Assembly: GCA_037176705.1 (NCBI GenBank)
Contig: CM073890.1
Location: 99,314,591-99,378,590 of the forward strand
Source: Molossus alvarezi
Lineage: Eukaryota; Chordata; Mammalia; Chiroptera; Molossidae
Direction: 5' to 3'
DNA length: 64,000 nucleotides
A program made the position numbers and the translations under genes. This document shows, piece after piece, positions 22,500 through 33,444 of this stretch (the stretch's first letter is position 1; every line of letters begins with the position of its first letter). A model generated the notes under the pieces. It was not told the DNA's origin. It was given only the letters and a program-made list of their open reading frames with translations, and searched no databases.

Positions 22500-23010
22500 A
22501 ATATCTACAATGAAAAATACTAATAAATTGAATTATTTAAAAATGCTTTTACATGTAGAAATGAGCAGCAAAAACAAAGTAAAAAACATAAGGGAATTCA
22601 AAATGAATTATAATTTATGTCAAGAACTTTAGAAAAGACTAGTAGCCTCATTAAAAAATGAATTAGCTATTAGAACAGATAGTTCACATAAGAAATACAA
22701 ATAGCTTTTAACCAAATAACAATGTTAAACTTTTTTGAAAACAAGAGAATTTCAAATGAAAATTACACTAAGACATCATTTCTCAATCATTAGTGGGACT
22801 AAATACAAATGTTTGACAACATATTGCGTTTGTGTGACAGTAGGAAAAAGACATGCTCGTATATTTGCAGTAGGAATGCAAATTGGTATAACTCTTATCA
22901 AAGGTGTTGGCAATATCTGTCAAAACTACAGAGAGATTTACCCTTTGACCCAGCAATCCTACTTCTGGGAATTTATCTCAAGAATATGCTGACCATATTT
23001 TGGTTTTGTT
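22500..23010 (+). mobile_element. old LINE-1 ORF2 fragment
   Basis: Sense ORF2 words: 'gcaaattggtataactctta', 'ggcaatatctgtcaaaac', 'accctttgacccagcaatcc' and 'ttctgggaatttatctcaag'. Reading frames are broken, so this is a dead copy older than the neighbouring 3' end. Confidence 0.75.
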
Positions 23011-23119
23011 GAGACCTAGGGTTTTTATTTTAGGAGAAAGTAAATATAGATTCAGGTTGATAAAGTTAAGTTAAAATCCTGCAGTTTTAAACTTGAAATA
23101 TGAACTAAATGTATTAAAG

Positions 23120-23375
23120 TTATGAAGCGTTTTTATTAACTTTTATTTGAAGAACCGACATACTGTTCTCCAAAGTGGCTGGACAAGTTTACATTCCCAC
23201 GAACATCATTCTCAAATCTTCACCAATACTTGTTATCTCTGTCTTCTTGATGATAGCCTTTTTTTTATGAGTTTGAGGTGATAGCGCATTGTGGTTTTGA
23301 CTGGTATTTCTCTGAGGTTAGAGATGTTGAACATCTTTTCATGTACCTGGTGGCTATGTGAGTTACTATGCAGGT
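23120..23375 (-). mobile_element. old LINE-1 ORF2 fragment, opposite orientation
   Basis: Antisense L1 words on the plus strand: 'atactgttctccaaagtggc', 'acattcccacgaacatc', 'tttgaggtgatagcgcattg', 'tggttttgactggtatttc' and 'catcttttcatgtacctggt'. Confidence 0.75.
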
Positions 23376-23379
23376 AGGA

Positions 23380-23812
23380 CCAAGACTTCTTGGAAAGTTG
23401 GTCAGAATCAGCAGAACAACAGCCTGATGGTGAACTTTGTGACTATCTGTAGTCAACGACTCAGCGGCATTACCTGTACTCAGTGATGGGAACCAGAGGT
23501 CAGCAACTTGCCTCTGCTCAGCCTTATCTTAAACCAAGAAGCCAAGGACTTTGTTTTAAAAAGGCCCATTGCTTTTCTTTAAGATGCTTTGAGGCTGCTT
23601 TGCCTTACCCTTGCCTTTGTTCTGGGCGATAGTCTTCTAAGGGGCTGTCGTATATCCCTGTACATGAGTAAATCCTCAATACTTCAACCAATGGTCTTTG
23701 ATTATTCTTTGTCACTTACTCTGAAGACCCTGTCCCACAGAATCCAGCTTCTTCGTGTTGGATCAAGTTTCTCCTGCCTTGCCTCGGAGTAAACGTAGCT
23801 TAATACAGTGTT
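23380..23812 (+). mobile_element. possible LTR (class uncertain)
   Basis: Lies between two L1 pieces and has LTR-like order: a poly-adenylation-like 'gagtaaatcctcaatactt' near 23670, then an R/U5-like C-rich stretch 'gaccctgtcccacagaatcc' and an end near 'cttaatacag'. No clear TSD or TG/CA ends, so this may be something else. Confidence 0.3.
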
Positions 23813-23849
23813 TCATAATCTTAATTTTTTTTTTTTAGTGATGATACTG

Positions 23850-24235
23850 ATTTGGATCTTGTTTCAAACAAATGTTGGTTAAAAAAATACTGACACAATA
23901 AATGAGTTTAGACCACTTATTCGATAGTTTATCTCATTAAGTATTACTGCTAATTTTGTCTAGGTGTGAAAGTATTATTTACATATTTACAAAGAGTCTC
24001 TATCTTGTAGAGATACGTGCTGAAATATTTACAGGTAAAATATGTAGTCTGGGATTTACTTCAAAATAATCCAGGGTGTATGTAGAATATATGAATATAG
24101 ATACAAAAAGATAACTATGAGTTGATAATTGTTGAAGTTGGGTAATGAGTCCATGGGGATGCTTTAAACTAGTCTATCTACATTGGTATATGTTTAAAAT
24201 TTCATATAATAAAATGTTTTTAAAGATTTCACCCC
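23850..24235 (+). mobile_element. LINE-1 (old) 3' UTR
   Basis: Sense words typical of an old L1 3' end: 'ggatcttgtttcaaacaaat', 'gtctctatcttgtagagata', 'tgctgaaatatttacaggta', 'gatttacttcaaaataatcc', 'gagttgataattgttgaagt' and 'ttcatataataaaatgttt'. Confidence 0.75.
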
Positions 24236-24365
24236 ATATGCTTATATAGTCTAGTGGGAGTGAGACAGACAAAAAACAATTAACATCATACTAAATATAA
24301 TTATATACTTATAATTTAAGGAGGAGATAAGTTCTATTGCAAAGGGGAGATGGTAAGGCGAATGC
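24236..24365 (-). mobile_element. possible L2 LINE fragment
   Basis: Resembles the antisense L2 segment 'ctagtgggagtgagacagac' followed by 'aacaattaac' and an AT-rich run. Confidence 0.4.
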
Positions 24366-24715
24366 AATATTCAATAAGAGAATCAATAATATGTGAAATT
24401 AACATAAAATCTTCACATATTGTAATCTCATATGTATGTATGCACATACTTATATACATATTTATAAAATTCTTATTTTTAAAATTACTTTGATGTTTTC
24501 ATCCTTAGTAATGGCAATAAAGTAGAATTCATTGTGGATTTATGAAACTGTATAATTCTTCTAGCCCCCTAAATTCGAAGTGTGATGTGTTCTTTAAATA
24601 ATGTAGGCCCTGCTAAGTGGTTTTATGTTGTTTACTTCTTCCATGTGGTGCCAAAATTAGCCACATGAAATATATATACTAAGATATTTGAAATATATTT
24701 AATAAACCAATCTGT

Positions 24716-24946
24716 GTTTTTTTTTTCAATCCTCACCTGAGGATATTATTCCATTGACTTTTTTAAGATAGAGTGGGAAGGAGGGAGGGAGAGAGAGACA
24801 CACCAAATTGGTTGCCTCCTGCATAACCCAACCAAGGCCAGGGATTGAACCCATAACCAAGGTATGTGCCGTTGACTGGGAATCAAACCTGCCAACTCCT
24901 CAGTCTGTAGGCCGATGCTCTATCTGTTGAGCCCAACTGTCCAGGG
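24716..24946 (-). mobile_element. VES SINE (type A-like)
   Basis: T tail, 'caatcctcacctgaggatat', GA block, 'ggttgcctcctgcataaccc', 'ctgtaggccgatgctctatc' and 'ctgtccagggc'. It lacks part of the GA/CT core. An imperfect TSD is seen (ccaatctgt / caaatctgt). Confidence 0.88.
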
Positions 24947-25094
24947 CAACAAATCTGTTTTATATCATATTGTATTTTATTTACATGAATCACTCTATAT
25001 CCCACAGCAATAATTTTCATGAAAAGTTTTCTTAATGATAAAAAGTGAAAACAATGGGGATTTCTTTTAATAAAATTCTACCTTGTATGACATA

Positions 25095-25300
25095 TTAAGC
25101 CAGCGAGGTTCAGTTGGGCGTTGTCCTGTGTACCAAGGGATCTGTGGCTCTATTCCCCATCAGGGCACATGCCCAGGTTGAGAGCTTAATCCCTAGTAGG
25201 GGGCGTGCAGAAGGCAGCCCATCAGTGTTTCTCTCTCATCGATGTTCCTCTCTCTCCCTCTCTCTTCCTCTCTCAATCTAAAATAAATAGAAACATACTA
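25095..25300 (+). mobile_element. VES SINE (type B), diverged
   Basis: 'gcgaggttcagttgggcgtt', 'catcagggcacatgcccagg', 'tctctctcatcgatgttcct', CT block and an A-rich end 'aaaataaatagaaacat'. The head is diverged. It lies about 150 bp from the oppositely oriented copy at 24716. Confidence 0.85.
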
Positions 25301-25699
25301 AAAAAGTAATTAAGGAAAATAATTTTTATCTTGAGAAGATGAGATCTCTTACTGACACTCACCAAAAACTTGACAAAGAACAGATTTTTATTTTCAGCCA
25401 TGCATTATATTATTACTTTATTGAATTGCTCTGGTTTATTGCTCTGTTACTCCAATACTAAGTTGACATTTTCTATGACAAACCTTATTAATTTTCAGAA
25501 TTACTTATTCTGGCTGCATATATATTCAGAATGCATCATATTAGAAAGGAGTGTGGGATGAGCTGGAGAAAAATGGAAGTAAATTGCATAATTTAATGGC
25601 TCAAAGAGGAAAATGTTATGCAACAGCACCAGAGGAAATTCCATGAATTTGAATAACAGATGGTGAAGGCTCTTGAGTTCTTCAGAATATTAGCATTTC
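25301..25699. other. unassigned AT-rich DNA
   Basis: No gene or repeat named. Confidence 0.45.
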
Positions 25700-25805
25700 T
25701 GTAATAGAGCTGGAGACTTGGAAAGGACCCTAACATATCATTGGGCATCACCTTCCCTTCAACAGCGCCTCAACTAAAGCAACTTAGGCAGAAGTAAAAA
25801 TCCAT
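25700..25805 (-). mobile_element. possible MIR-type fragment
   Basis: 'cttggaaaggaccctaaca' followed by 'cctcaactaaagcaacttag' resembles the antisense MIR/MIR3 order. Confidence 0.4.
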
Positions 25806-25991
25806 TTAAAATTCTCTGTAGGAGGACATTTATCAAACTCTCCCTGTGGGACACTTGTCCCTGGGGAAATCATAATGCGAATAAGTTTCTAATGATACAG
25901 GAATGGTGTGATGTTCCTGGAATGGGGTTGATGAATGCCTGGTAGTTGCAAAGCAAAAAATGTTGGGTAATAAATGCAACTCAGTATTTTC

Positions 25992-26028
25992 TGTGTGCGT
26001 GTGTGTGTGTGTGTGTGTGCGCGCGCGC
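25992..26028. repeat. (TG)n/(CG)n alternating tract
   Basis: 37 bp of strictly alternating pyrimidine-purine steps, TG repeats ending in a GCGCGCGC run. This is a strong Z-DNA-prone composition. Confidence 0.95.
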
Positions 26029-26215
26029 TTGTGCATGTATGTATACACACATGTGATCCTAAAAGAATGTGTATCTCTAAGACAGAGATCATAAACAAAC
26101 ACATTTTGGAGCAAAGAAATGAAATAAAGAGCAGATTGGATTTGAGTCTTAATTTGTTTCCTCCCCACCTCAGCTTTATTTTTTTCATGTGATCATGTCT
26201 ATAATGGGTAGTAAA

Positions 26216-26400
26216 TAATCCAGGTAGTTACTTAAATTCTTTTAACTGTAGTTCCCTTGTTTGTAAAGTGGTGATAATAGCAGTATCTTTGTCAGAAGGT
26301 TATTTTAATGATTAAATTTGATTATTAGAAAATACAAATTCTATATTTGGCACATAAGGAGTGTTCAGTAAATGTTAGTCACCATTTTTATTATTATTCC
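26216..26400 (+). mobile_element. MIR fragment
   Basis: 'agttacttaaattcttttaa', 'gtaaagtggtgataatagca', 'ttggcacataaggagtgttc' and 'agtaaatgttagtcaccat' follow the 3' two-thirds of MIR. Confidence 0.75.
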
Positions 26401-26943
26401 TAGTGCTTACAGTCTGGAGGACACAGGTGACTGGCAAGATTGAGCCCATCTCTCCATCTTTGTGTAGAACCAGAAGAGGTCTTAACTGGTGAAGTGGATC
26501 TTGTAACAGCAGAGGTGTTTCTGTGCTTTAATGGGGTATAGAGGGGATGCATGAGGATGCAAAGCATTTTAAGAAGTCAGTCCAGGAGCTGAGGGCTGAC
26601 AAGCCTGATTCTTGGGGTTTTGCAGTCTACCTTCAAGTCAAAATGAAATCATTCATTTATTCAGCATACAGAGGAGTATAGCATGAGGAACCATAAGGAA
26701 TTGGCCGTAGTCAACCAATCTGTTGGAAAAAAAAAAAATGTGTTCTTCAATTTAGCTGAAGGAAGTGCACAATCAAATTGTTAAAAGATATATGATATTT
26801 TTTAAACACTCCAGTTTGGCAAGTGCCTTTTCCATTCTTTGGGATAGACAGATGTGGCTTCCTTCCCAAAGAACAGTGTTATTTGTCGCAATTATTTTCA
26901 TACTTACAGAATCCTTTCAAATACTAAAAAATTTTGAAGGCTT
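26401..26943. other. unassigned DNA
   Basis: No gene or repeat family recognised; a 12-A run lies near 26728. Confidence 0.45.
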
Positions 26944-26958
26944 AAAAAACTCTTTTTA

Positions 26959-27222
26959 GCCCTGGCCGGTTTGGCTCAGCGGTTAGAGCACCGGCCTGCG
27001 GTCCGGAGAGACCCGGGTTCGGTTCCCACAAAGGGCACGTACTTCGGTTGCAGTTTGTCCCCGGCCCTGGTTGGGTCGTGTGGGTGGCAGCCACTCGATG
27101 TGTCCCTTTCACATCGATGTTTCTCTCTCTCTGTCTCTTCCTCTCTCTCCCTCCCACTCTACCTGTACAAAAAATGGAAAAATGTCCTCGGGTGAGGATA
27201 AAAAAAAAAAAAAAAAAAAAAG
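26959..27222 (+). mobile_element. VES SINE (type A), well preserved
   Basis: 'ccctggccggtttggctcag', 'ggttagagcaccggcctgcg', 'cccgggttcggttccc', 'gggcacgtacttcggttgc', CT block, 'atggaaaaatgtcctcgggt' and a long A tail (about 27200-27222). A near-perfect duplication, aaaaaactcttttta / aaaaaatcttttta, flanks it. Confidence 0.95.
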
Positions 27223-27283
27223 AAAAAAATCTTTTTATTTTGGTCTGCCATGTCTATACTCCTATTTATTTTGCTACCAAATC

Positions 27284-27592
27284 TGTCTTAGTTAGTCTGG
27301 GCTGCCATAACAAAATACCAGAGACCGAGTGGCTTACACGACAGGAGTTCAGTTTCTCTGGTTCCGGAGGCTGACCTTTGATCAGAGTGCCAGATGGTCA
27401 GCGTCTGGTGGGGCCTCCCTGCCTGGCTTGCACACCCCTGCCTTGGTGCTGTGTCCTCCTGTGATGGAGCAAGCTTTCTGGGGTCTCTTCTCATCAGACC
27501 AGCGCCTTGCCCTCTGACTTAACTACCTTCCAAAGACCTCATCTCCAGACATGAACACAATGGGGCCAAGGACTTCAATATATGAATTTTTA
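27284..27592 (-). mobile_element. MLT1-type LTR (ERVL-MaLR)
   Basis: Antisense MLT1 words on the plus strand: 'cttagttagtctgggctgcc', 'ataacaaaataccagagacc', 'gagtggcttacacgacagg', 'ctgtgtcctcctgtgatgg', 'gacctcatctccagac' and 'gacttcaatatatgaat'. It is a solo LTR remnant. Confidence 0.75.
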
Positions 27593-27909
27593 CCAGCCAG
27601 ATCTTCAGTCTCTACCGATATCTTAACATAATGAGATAGAAACATTTGTTTCATAGATAGGCAATGCCATAGGTAATTGGAAACACTCCAGTATAAATCT
27701 ATCCCGTAACTTTGTTATGCATTACAGTTTATAACCCTTTTTATTTATGTAACAATAAATCGGAATGTTGAAAGTGCTAATATATTGACTTTGGGGAAGC
27801 AGTCTAAGTTTTACCCAGGGAAAATTTACCTTCAGTAACAATTTTAATTTTCATACTTTAATTTAAAATTTTGATCTTCCTTTCACATTTGTTTTAAAAA
27901 TTATACTAG

Positions 27910-28117
27910 AGCCTGGCCGATGTGGCTCAGTGGTTAAGTGTCGACCCATGCACCAAGAGTTCACCAGTTCGATTCCCGGTCAGGCACATGCCCAGGTTGT
28001 GGGACCAATCCCCAGAGGGGGGCATGCAGGAGGCAGCCATCAGTGTTCTTTCTAATCGATGTTTCTATCTCTCTCTCCTCTCCCTTCCTCTCTCTCTAAA
28101 ATCGATAAAGAAAAAAA
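27910..28117 (+). mobile_element. VES SINE (type B)
   Basis: 'gcctggccgatgtggctcag', 'cgacccatgcaccaagag', 'gttcgattcccggtcaggc', 'ggcatgcaggaggcagcc', CT block and 'aaaatcgataaagaaaaaaa'. The short duplication aaaaattat is plausible. Confidence 0.92.
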
Positions 28118-28204
28118 TTATGTTAGATACTGTTTCTTTAATAATAATAAAAGTCATAGCCCAAGACCCACATCATTACTGGATACGCCTCCTAGCAGTC
28201 TCAT

Positions 28205-28227
28205 TTTATTATTATTATTATTATTTT
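28205..28227. repeat. (TTA)n simple repeat
   Basis: About six TTA triplets adjoining the T-rich tail of the next SINE; probably grown from its A tail. Confidence 0.85.
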
Positions 28228-28465
28228 TATTTTTTATCTTCGCCTGAGGATATTTTTGCATTTATCTTCAGATACAGTGGGAGGGACAGAAGGAGGAAGA
28301 GAGAAAGAGAAACACTGATGTGAGAGAGACACATCGAGTGGCTGCCACCCACACAACCCCAACCTGGGCTGGGGACAACCCGCAACCGAGGTACGTGCCC
28401 TTAGCGCGACTGAACCCGGGACACTCTGGTCTGCAGGCCAACGCTCCAACCGCTCAGCCAGGGCT
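28228..28465 (-). mobile_element. VES SINE (type A)
   Basis: 'tatcttcgcctgaggatatt', 'cttcagatacagtgggagg', GA block, 'gagagagacacatcgagtgg', 'gaggtacgtgcccttagcgc', and a head ending 'ctcagccagggc', slightly deleted. It sits about 110 bp from the oppositely oriented SINE at 27910. Confidence 0.92.
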
Positions 28466-29300
28466 CTTGTTATTTTTTATATAGATGACAGCAAGCAAGA
28501 GGGTTGTAGCTGGTGTCTCTGGTCCATCTCCAGCTTATTACCAACACAGCAGCTAAATCTCCCTCTCTCCTTCCCTTCCCTCTTTTCTTGTTTCTTCATT
28601 TCTTTCTCCCTTCTTTATTTTATGCTATCATCATTTAAACAAATAATTACCTTTTGTTTTTCTTAAAAGTTAGATGTGGTATTATTTTTGTGTTGTTCCT
28701 AATTATTTTTCTTACCATCCCTGAAAGTAGAGTATATAACCTTGACCCACTGATTTTACTTGTGGTCATTGCTCTGGCCAATGAAATGTAAGGGAAAGGG
28801 ATCTATGCCAGGCCTACGCAGAAAATGTCAGGGCCATTTTGTGGTTTTCTAATGGTTTCTTTTTTCTTTGCCACGAGAAGCACATATTACAGGCAGCTGA
28901 TATTTTTTCAGTTTACATGTTGGAATGTAGTACAGAACCATAGCACACCCAGCCTAACTGAATTAGAAGTAAAAGTGTTTTGTTGACATGTATTGACAAT
29001 TTGGAATTCTTTGTAACCTCAGCATCACCTGGAGAAAACTGACTAATACACACCTAAGTGATCTATGAGTTTGTTTTATTTGAGTGGGAGGCAAACAATA
29101 CAGACAATTGAAAAAACTATGGAGACCCTTTGCTTACCCTCCCTTCTTATCCCTTTGTATCCACTGCCAACTGCACGAAGCCCGTTATTTCTGGTCTTCC
29201 TTCCGTGCCTGTGTGCACACCGACACATAATTATACAGCTTGAATAGTACACTTCTCTGTTTCACTTAGGACGCTTTTGTTATATGTAACAGAAAACGTC
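28466..29300. other. unassigned DNA
   Basis: A CT/T-rich patch at about 28560-28620; otherwise no gene or named repeat. Confidence 0.45.
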
Positions 29301-29395
29301 TTCTGAAACCTTACATAAAATTAAAAGTCCATGTGGATTAAAGAACTAAACACTATGAAGTAATTAGAAGAAAATCCACATATACACATACGTAA
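29300..29395 (+). mobile_element. small LINE-1 ORF2 fragment
   Basis: 'ccatgtggattaaagaacta', 'aacactatgaagtaattag' and 'aagaaaatccac' match a sense L1 ORF2 segment. Confidence 0.5.
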
Positions 29396-30679
29396 TTCAC
29401 CACAGGCCTTTTTCATTTCTGCATGTTTTGCGTCCGCTTTTGTTCTAGACAATCTTTGCAGGAAGTTTGTGTAGCAACCAATGTCTCCTTGGGGTTGAAA
29501 ACAGGTAAGTTGCTGTCCGGGATAATAAAAATAATATCTCCTTCCAGTACAAATATTGGGTGAGTGTTCTTGCAGCCTCTGTACAAGGTTGGGGGTTTAT
29601 AAGGTTGGAGGAGCTCAGGGCTCCTCCGCTGTATGAGCAGCACTCACCAGGGCATTGCACCATGGGAGCCCGTGCAACGTGAAGCATGCTGCCTCCTCTG
29701 CTGAATAGCAAGTCCTTCGTCCCTGATCCAGGAGTCTCATGTTTTCTGCTAGCGTTACTGAAACTGTCAGAATACCTGAGTTTGCTAGTAGGTTAAAAGC
29801 TCAGACTCTTCACAGCTCTTGAATATATCTATGTCTACGACTGTATCACAATTATCAATTATCTATGCATCTGTCAATCAATCAGTCTAGCTATATCTGA
29901 GCAGTTGGCTTTGGCAATGGAATAAGCTTCCTAAACAAGATACACATTTCATATGAAGGAATAGGACATAGAATGCTCTTAAGTGATTTTTAAAAATATA
30001 TATATACCTATCAATGTTCTGCATAAATTCTTCAGTGGTTCTCCAGCACCTTCGTGATGAGGTTACTTCTTTTTTATTTTATGTTTTGTAATATAGATGT
30101 ATATACATTTCTTTTCCTGATCTTGCTGTTTTTTATACTTGGATTATCTGTTCTGCCACTGTTTGCTTATGGATCTCTGAGCTACTGTTGTTAAACAGTG
30201 GTAACTTAAGTCTATAATCCAAGTTACGGGGGAGGTGGCTTGCTGAAGCTGACACCCACTTCTGTAGTGGTACCTCTACGTCTGCCGTCACTTCCTCGGG
30301 CCATCTTGCCCTGTTCCTTCCTGCAGCCCGAGCACACTAGACTATGGTATTGGTAACACTGACCCTGCAGCACGTGGCCACAACACTCAGAATGTTCGAA
30401 CATGGCTGAGGAACAAAGGTGGACACGTTATGGACTTAGTAGTCTTCTGTATTATGAAAGTGAAACCTTTTCAGACTGTGGACTGTTGACCTATTCTTCC
30501 CTCTCCAGCTGTTCGTTTAAACCCATCACGCTGGGGCTCCTCTTTCCTCCCTCAAGCTCACACTTCGCTCACACAAGGAGGAGACTACATCTTAACTCTT
30601 GCAAGCTTGGATGGCACTTTAAGATTCAGCCAAATGCTAATGGTTCTTTCCTCCGATCGAGTCATAAAGGGTGTAGGAT
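29396..30679. other. unassigned DNA
   Basis: Includes an AT run near 29996-30006. Minus-strand frames of 76 and 88 codons (29413-29711) have no known product. Confidence 0.45.
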
Positions 30680-30895
30680 GGTGTCTTAGTCCTTTCAGAC
30701 TGTTATAACAAAAATACCTAAGACTGGATGGCTTATAAACAACAGAAATTTATTCCTCTGGAGGCTGAGGTGTCCAGGGTCAAAGCATCAGCGAATCCAG
30801 TGTCTGGTGAAGGCCTTCTTCCTGGTTCATAGATGACTGTCTGTTTCCTGTGTCCTCATATGTCAGAGGGCAAGGGAGCACTCTGGAGTCTCCTT
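30680..30895 (-). mobile_element. MLT1-type LTR, left part (split by VES)
   Basis: 'gtcttagtcctttcagactg', 'actggatggcttataaac', 'aacagaaatttattcctctg', 'gtgtctggtgaaggccttct' and 'ctgtgtcctcatatgtcaga' are classic antisense MLT1 words. The LTR resumes after the SINE at 31166. Confidence 0.85.
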
Positions 30896-31165
30896 TATTT
30901 ATTTATTTTTATTTTATTTTATTTTATTTATTTTTTTATCCTCACCCAAGGACATTTTTTTTTTTTTTTTTGCATTTATCTTCAGATAGGGCAGGAGGGA
31001 GAGAGGGGGGAAGAGAGACATAGAAACATCGATGTGAGAGAGACACATTGACTGGTTGCTACCCACACAACCTCAACCAGGGCCAAACTACAACCAAGGG
31101 AACCAAACTGGGGACTCTCTGGTCCACGGGCCGATGCTCTAACCGCTGAGCCAAACCGGCCAGGG
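30896..31165 (-). mobile_element. VES SINE (type A), inserted in MLT1
   Basis: The TTTA/TTTTA-expanded tail (30896-30935) is followed by 'atcctcacccaaggacattt', an unusual 18-T insertion (about 30954-30971), a GA block and 'gagccaaaccggccagggct'. Target duplications ctctggagtctcctttat / ctctggagtctcttttaa lie at 30881-30898 and 31166-31183. Confidence 0.94.
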
Positions 31166-31323
31166 CTCTGGAGTCTCTTTTAAAACAGCACTAATCCCAT
31201 TCATCAGACTCTGCCCTCATGATCCAATCACCTCCTAATAACTCACCTTCTAATAATGTCACACCGAGGGTTACGATTTCAACACATGAACTTAGGGGCG
31301 ATGCAGACATTCAGTCTACAGGA
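31166..31323 (-). mobile_element. MLT1-type LTR, right part
   Basis: 'agcactaatcccattcatc', 'ctgccctcatgatccaatca', 'aatgtcacaccgagggttac' and 'gatttcaacacatgaactta' complete the MLT1 LTR begun at 30680. Confidence 0.85.
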
Positions 31324-32159
31324 CATGGGAAGTGGTGTTAATTCCAGCTCCACCTGCCACTGGAGAGCGTTAGTCTTTATCAGGTTACCTCAGATGCAAA
31401 CGCACCACGTCATGGTGAAAGTTCACATGGGGGAAAAAAAGAAAAACATATTTGTTCTTATTAGCCTGGCTTTGACTTTGTTCTATTTGGAACAACAGAC
31501 TTTACCACTGTAGTGATTAAGAAGAATTTTGCCCTTTCTTGACCCACACCAGCCATGCTTGCATTATGAGAAACCATACTTACTGTAAGTAAATGTATCT
31601 CTCTCTGTCTTTTCTCTTTCCTTCTGAGGTGTGATGCTGCCAGTTCTGATTAGTCTTTTCTTCTTCTGTAAGAGAAGCGTTGCGTTTCATCCTATTACAC
31701 TTAGGCCCTCACTTAATCAAGTTTACAATTTGCCCTTTGACAGCCCTGTTGATTTAATTTTCTGGCACTTTTATATAAGCCCTCTCAAAGTCCCAGCGGT
31801 TTCCAACTCCTAAAAGTTTCTTCCTGTAAGCTCTTGATCTCCTTTCTTTTCATGATGCTTCACTCAAATAAAATCTTGGATGAAACATAATAGAGCAGAC
31901 AAGAACAGAGTTGCTTTTGTGGAAACAGGGAGCAACCCCAGCACTTTACCTGGTTGTCTTCTTCCAAGTCACAGGCTGTCACATTCCTACCGACCTCTGT
32001 CCAGGGTCTCCCTCCCCTTCATGCAGTCTTGCTTGCCCTAGATCAAGGTTTTCATTCGTGGGGGTCTGTCCTCGCCTGCGGCCTTCTCTGCGATGTCCCA
32101 GCAGCCCGGCTGACCTGGGAGAGCAGGTCCTCTCTCACTAACACAGGTCAGAGACTGTG
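31324..32159. other. unassigned DNA
   Basis: No recognised gene. Plus-strand frames near 31911-32160 (76 and 68 codons) overlap in two phases and are unrecognised. Confidence 0.45.
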
Positions 32160-32262
32160 AGTATGGGAATGACTCCTTCATTGTGTGTTCCTTGGGCCTA
32201 AGATAGTACTCAAGACATGGCAGGCATTCAGTAAGTATTTTCTGAATGAATGAGTGGATGAA
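32160..32262 (+). mobile_element. L2 LINE 3' terminus
   Basis: 'catggcaggcattcagtaag' followed by 'tttctgaatgaatgagtgg' is the sense L2 3' end. Confidence 0.6.
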
Positions 32263-32430
32263 TACGAGTTTCTAAAATACCATCTCTGCCTTAAAGCATA
32301 TCTTCTTTGTATATTAGCTTTACTCCACAAATACAATCAACTCTTGATTCTCCAACATGGTGTAGGAAGAGGAATAAAACATACAGTATTAAAGAACTTC
32401 AGTTTGGAATTCGGATTCACTCCTATTCTT

Positions 32431-32670
32431 TTTGTTGTTGTTGTTGATCATCACCCGAGAATATTTTTCCATTGATTTTTAGATGGAGTGGAAGGGAGGG
32501 AGGGAGGGAGAGAGAGAGACATCGGTATGACAGAGACACATTGATTGGTTGCCTCCCACACAACCCAACTGGAGCCAGGGATCGAACCTGCAACTCAGGT
32601 ACATGCCCTCGACTGGGAATCAAACCCACAACCTTTCGGTCCGCAGGCTGAGGCTCTAACCGGCCAGGGC
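32431..32670 (-). mobile_element. VES SINE (type A-like)
   Basis: A TTG-repeat start, 'gatcatcacccgagaatatt', GA block with ggag repeats, 'ggttgcctcccacacaaccc', 'gactgggaatcaaaccc' and a deleted head 'ctctaaccggccagggc'. TSD cactcctattctt / cactcgtattctt at 32418-32430 and 32671-32683. Confidence 0.92.
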
Positions 32671-32683
32671 CACTCGTATTCTT

Positions 32684-33164
32684 AATGAGTAATTGTCCTT
32701 GATTTTTCTGGACAGTTGCAATGTTTTGTTCAAAACAACTGAGCCCCATTATGAAGGTGACTCAAAAAAGTTGTGCACTGTCCAGGTGCACTGTTTGTAT
32801 CCTCTTTCAAAACACTTCCCCTGTGCACACGGTCGAGGGGTGGGAGCATCATCTCTTAGATGAATGCTGAGCACTGCCCGAAAAGAAGCCACCTCTGAGT
32901 ACTTCACCTAGACCTTGACACTTTCCCCAGAGAAATACTTATTTGTTACAAGTTACATTTCACTGTAGCTTATCCTGTGTTTGTGTGCAGTCGTGTGCGT
33001 TTGTGCACGGATACAGGCTGGGGCAGGAAGTATGCGAAGTTGAGCTGTGTTGACGGCTAAACAAGTATAGAGAGAAGCAGGTATCCTCAATAAAGAATTT
33101 GCGTATGTACACATAGATGTATATGTTCCTATAAATAGGGATATGTATATATGATATACATGTA
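32684..33164. other. unassigned DNA
   Basis: No gene; an AT/TATG-rich stretch lies at 33105-33165. Confidence 0.45.
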
Positions 33165-33166
33165 TA

Positions 33167-33267
33167 CAGCATGGGGCAAACGTGGATTTACGGTTGTTCA
33201 CATGGAAAATAAAACAATAATAAGTAATAATACAAGAATACACTCTATATTCTTTTGCCCCACCCTG
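33167..33267. mobile_element. mariner-like MITE (about 100 bp)
   Basis: Left end 'cagcatggggcaaacgtgg' and right end 'cttttgccccaccctg' are inverted complements of each other (CAG.nTGGGGCAAA-type TIR). It is bounded by the dinucleotide TA at 33165-33166 and 33268-33269, as expected for Tc1/mariner insertion. The AT-rich interior carries no transposase. Confidence 0.75.
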
Positions 33268-33319
33268 TATGTAGTATATGTAATGTGGGAGAAGTTTTTG
33301 TTACGAGGCACTGCTATTG

Positions 33320-33444
33320 ATTACATTTGTACTCCCAATTCCTGTGTTGAAGCCTGAGCCCCCAATGTGATGGTGTTCGGAGGTGGAGCCTTTGAGAGCT
33401 GATGAGATGATGGGGTTCATGTTTTCGTAAGATGAGACACCAGA

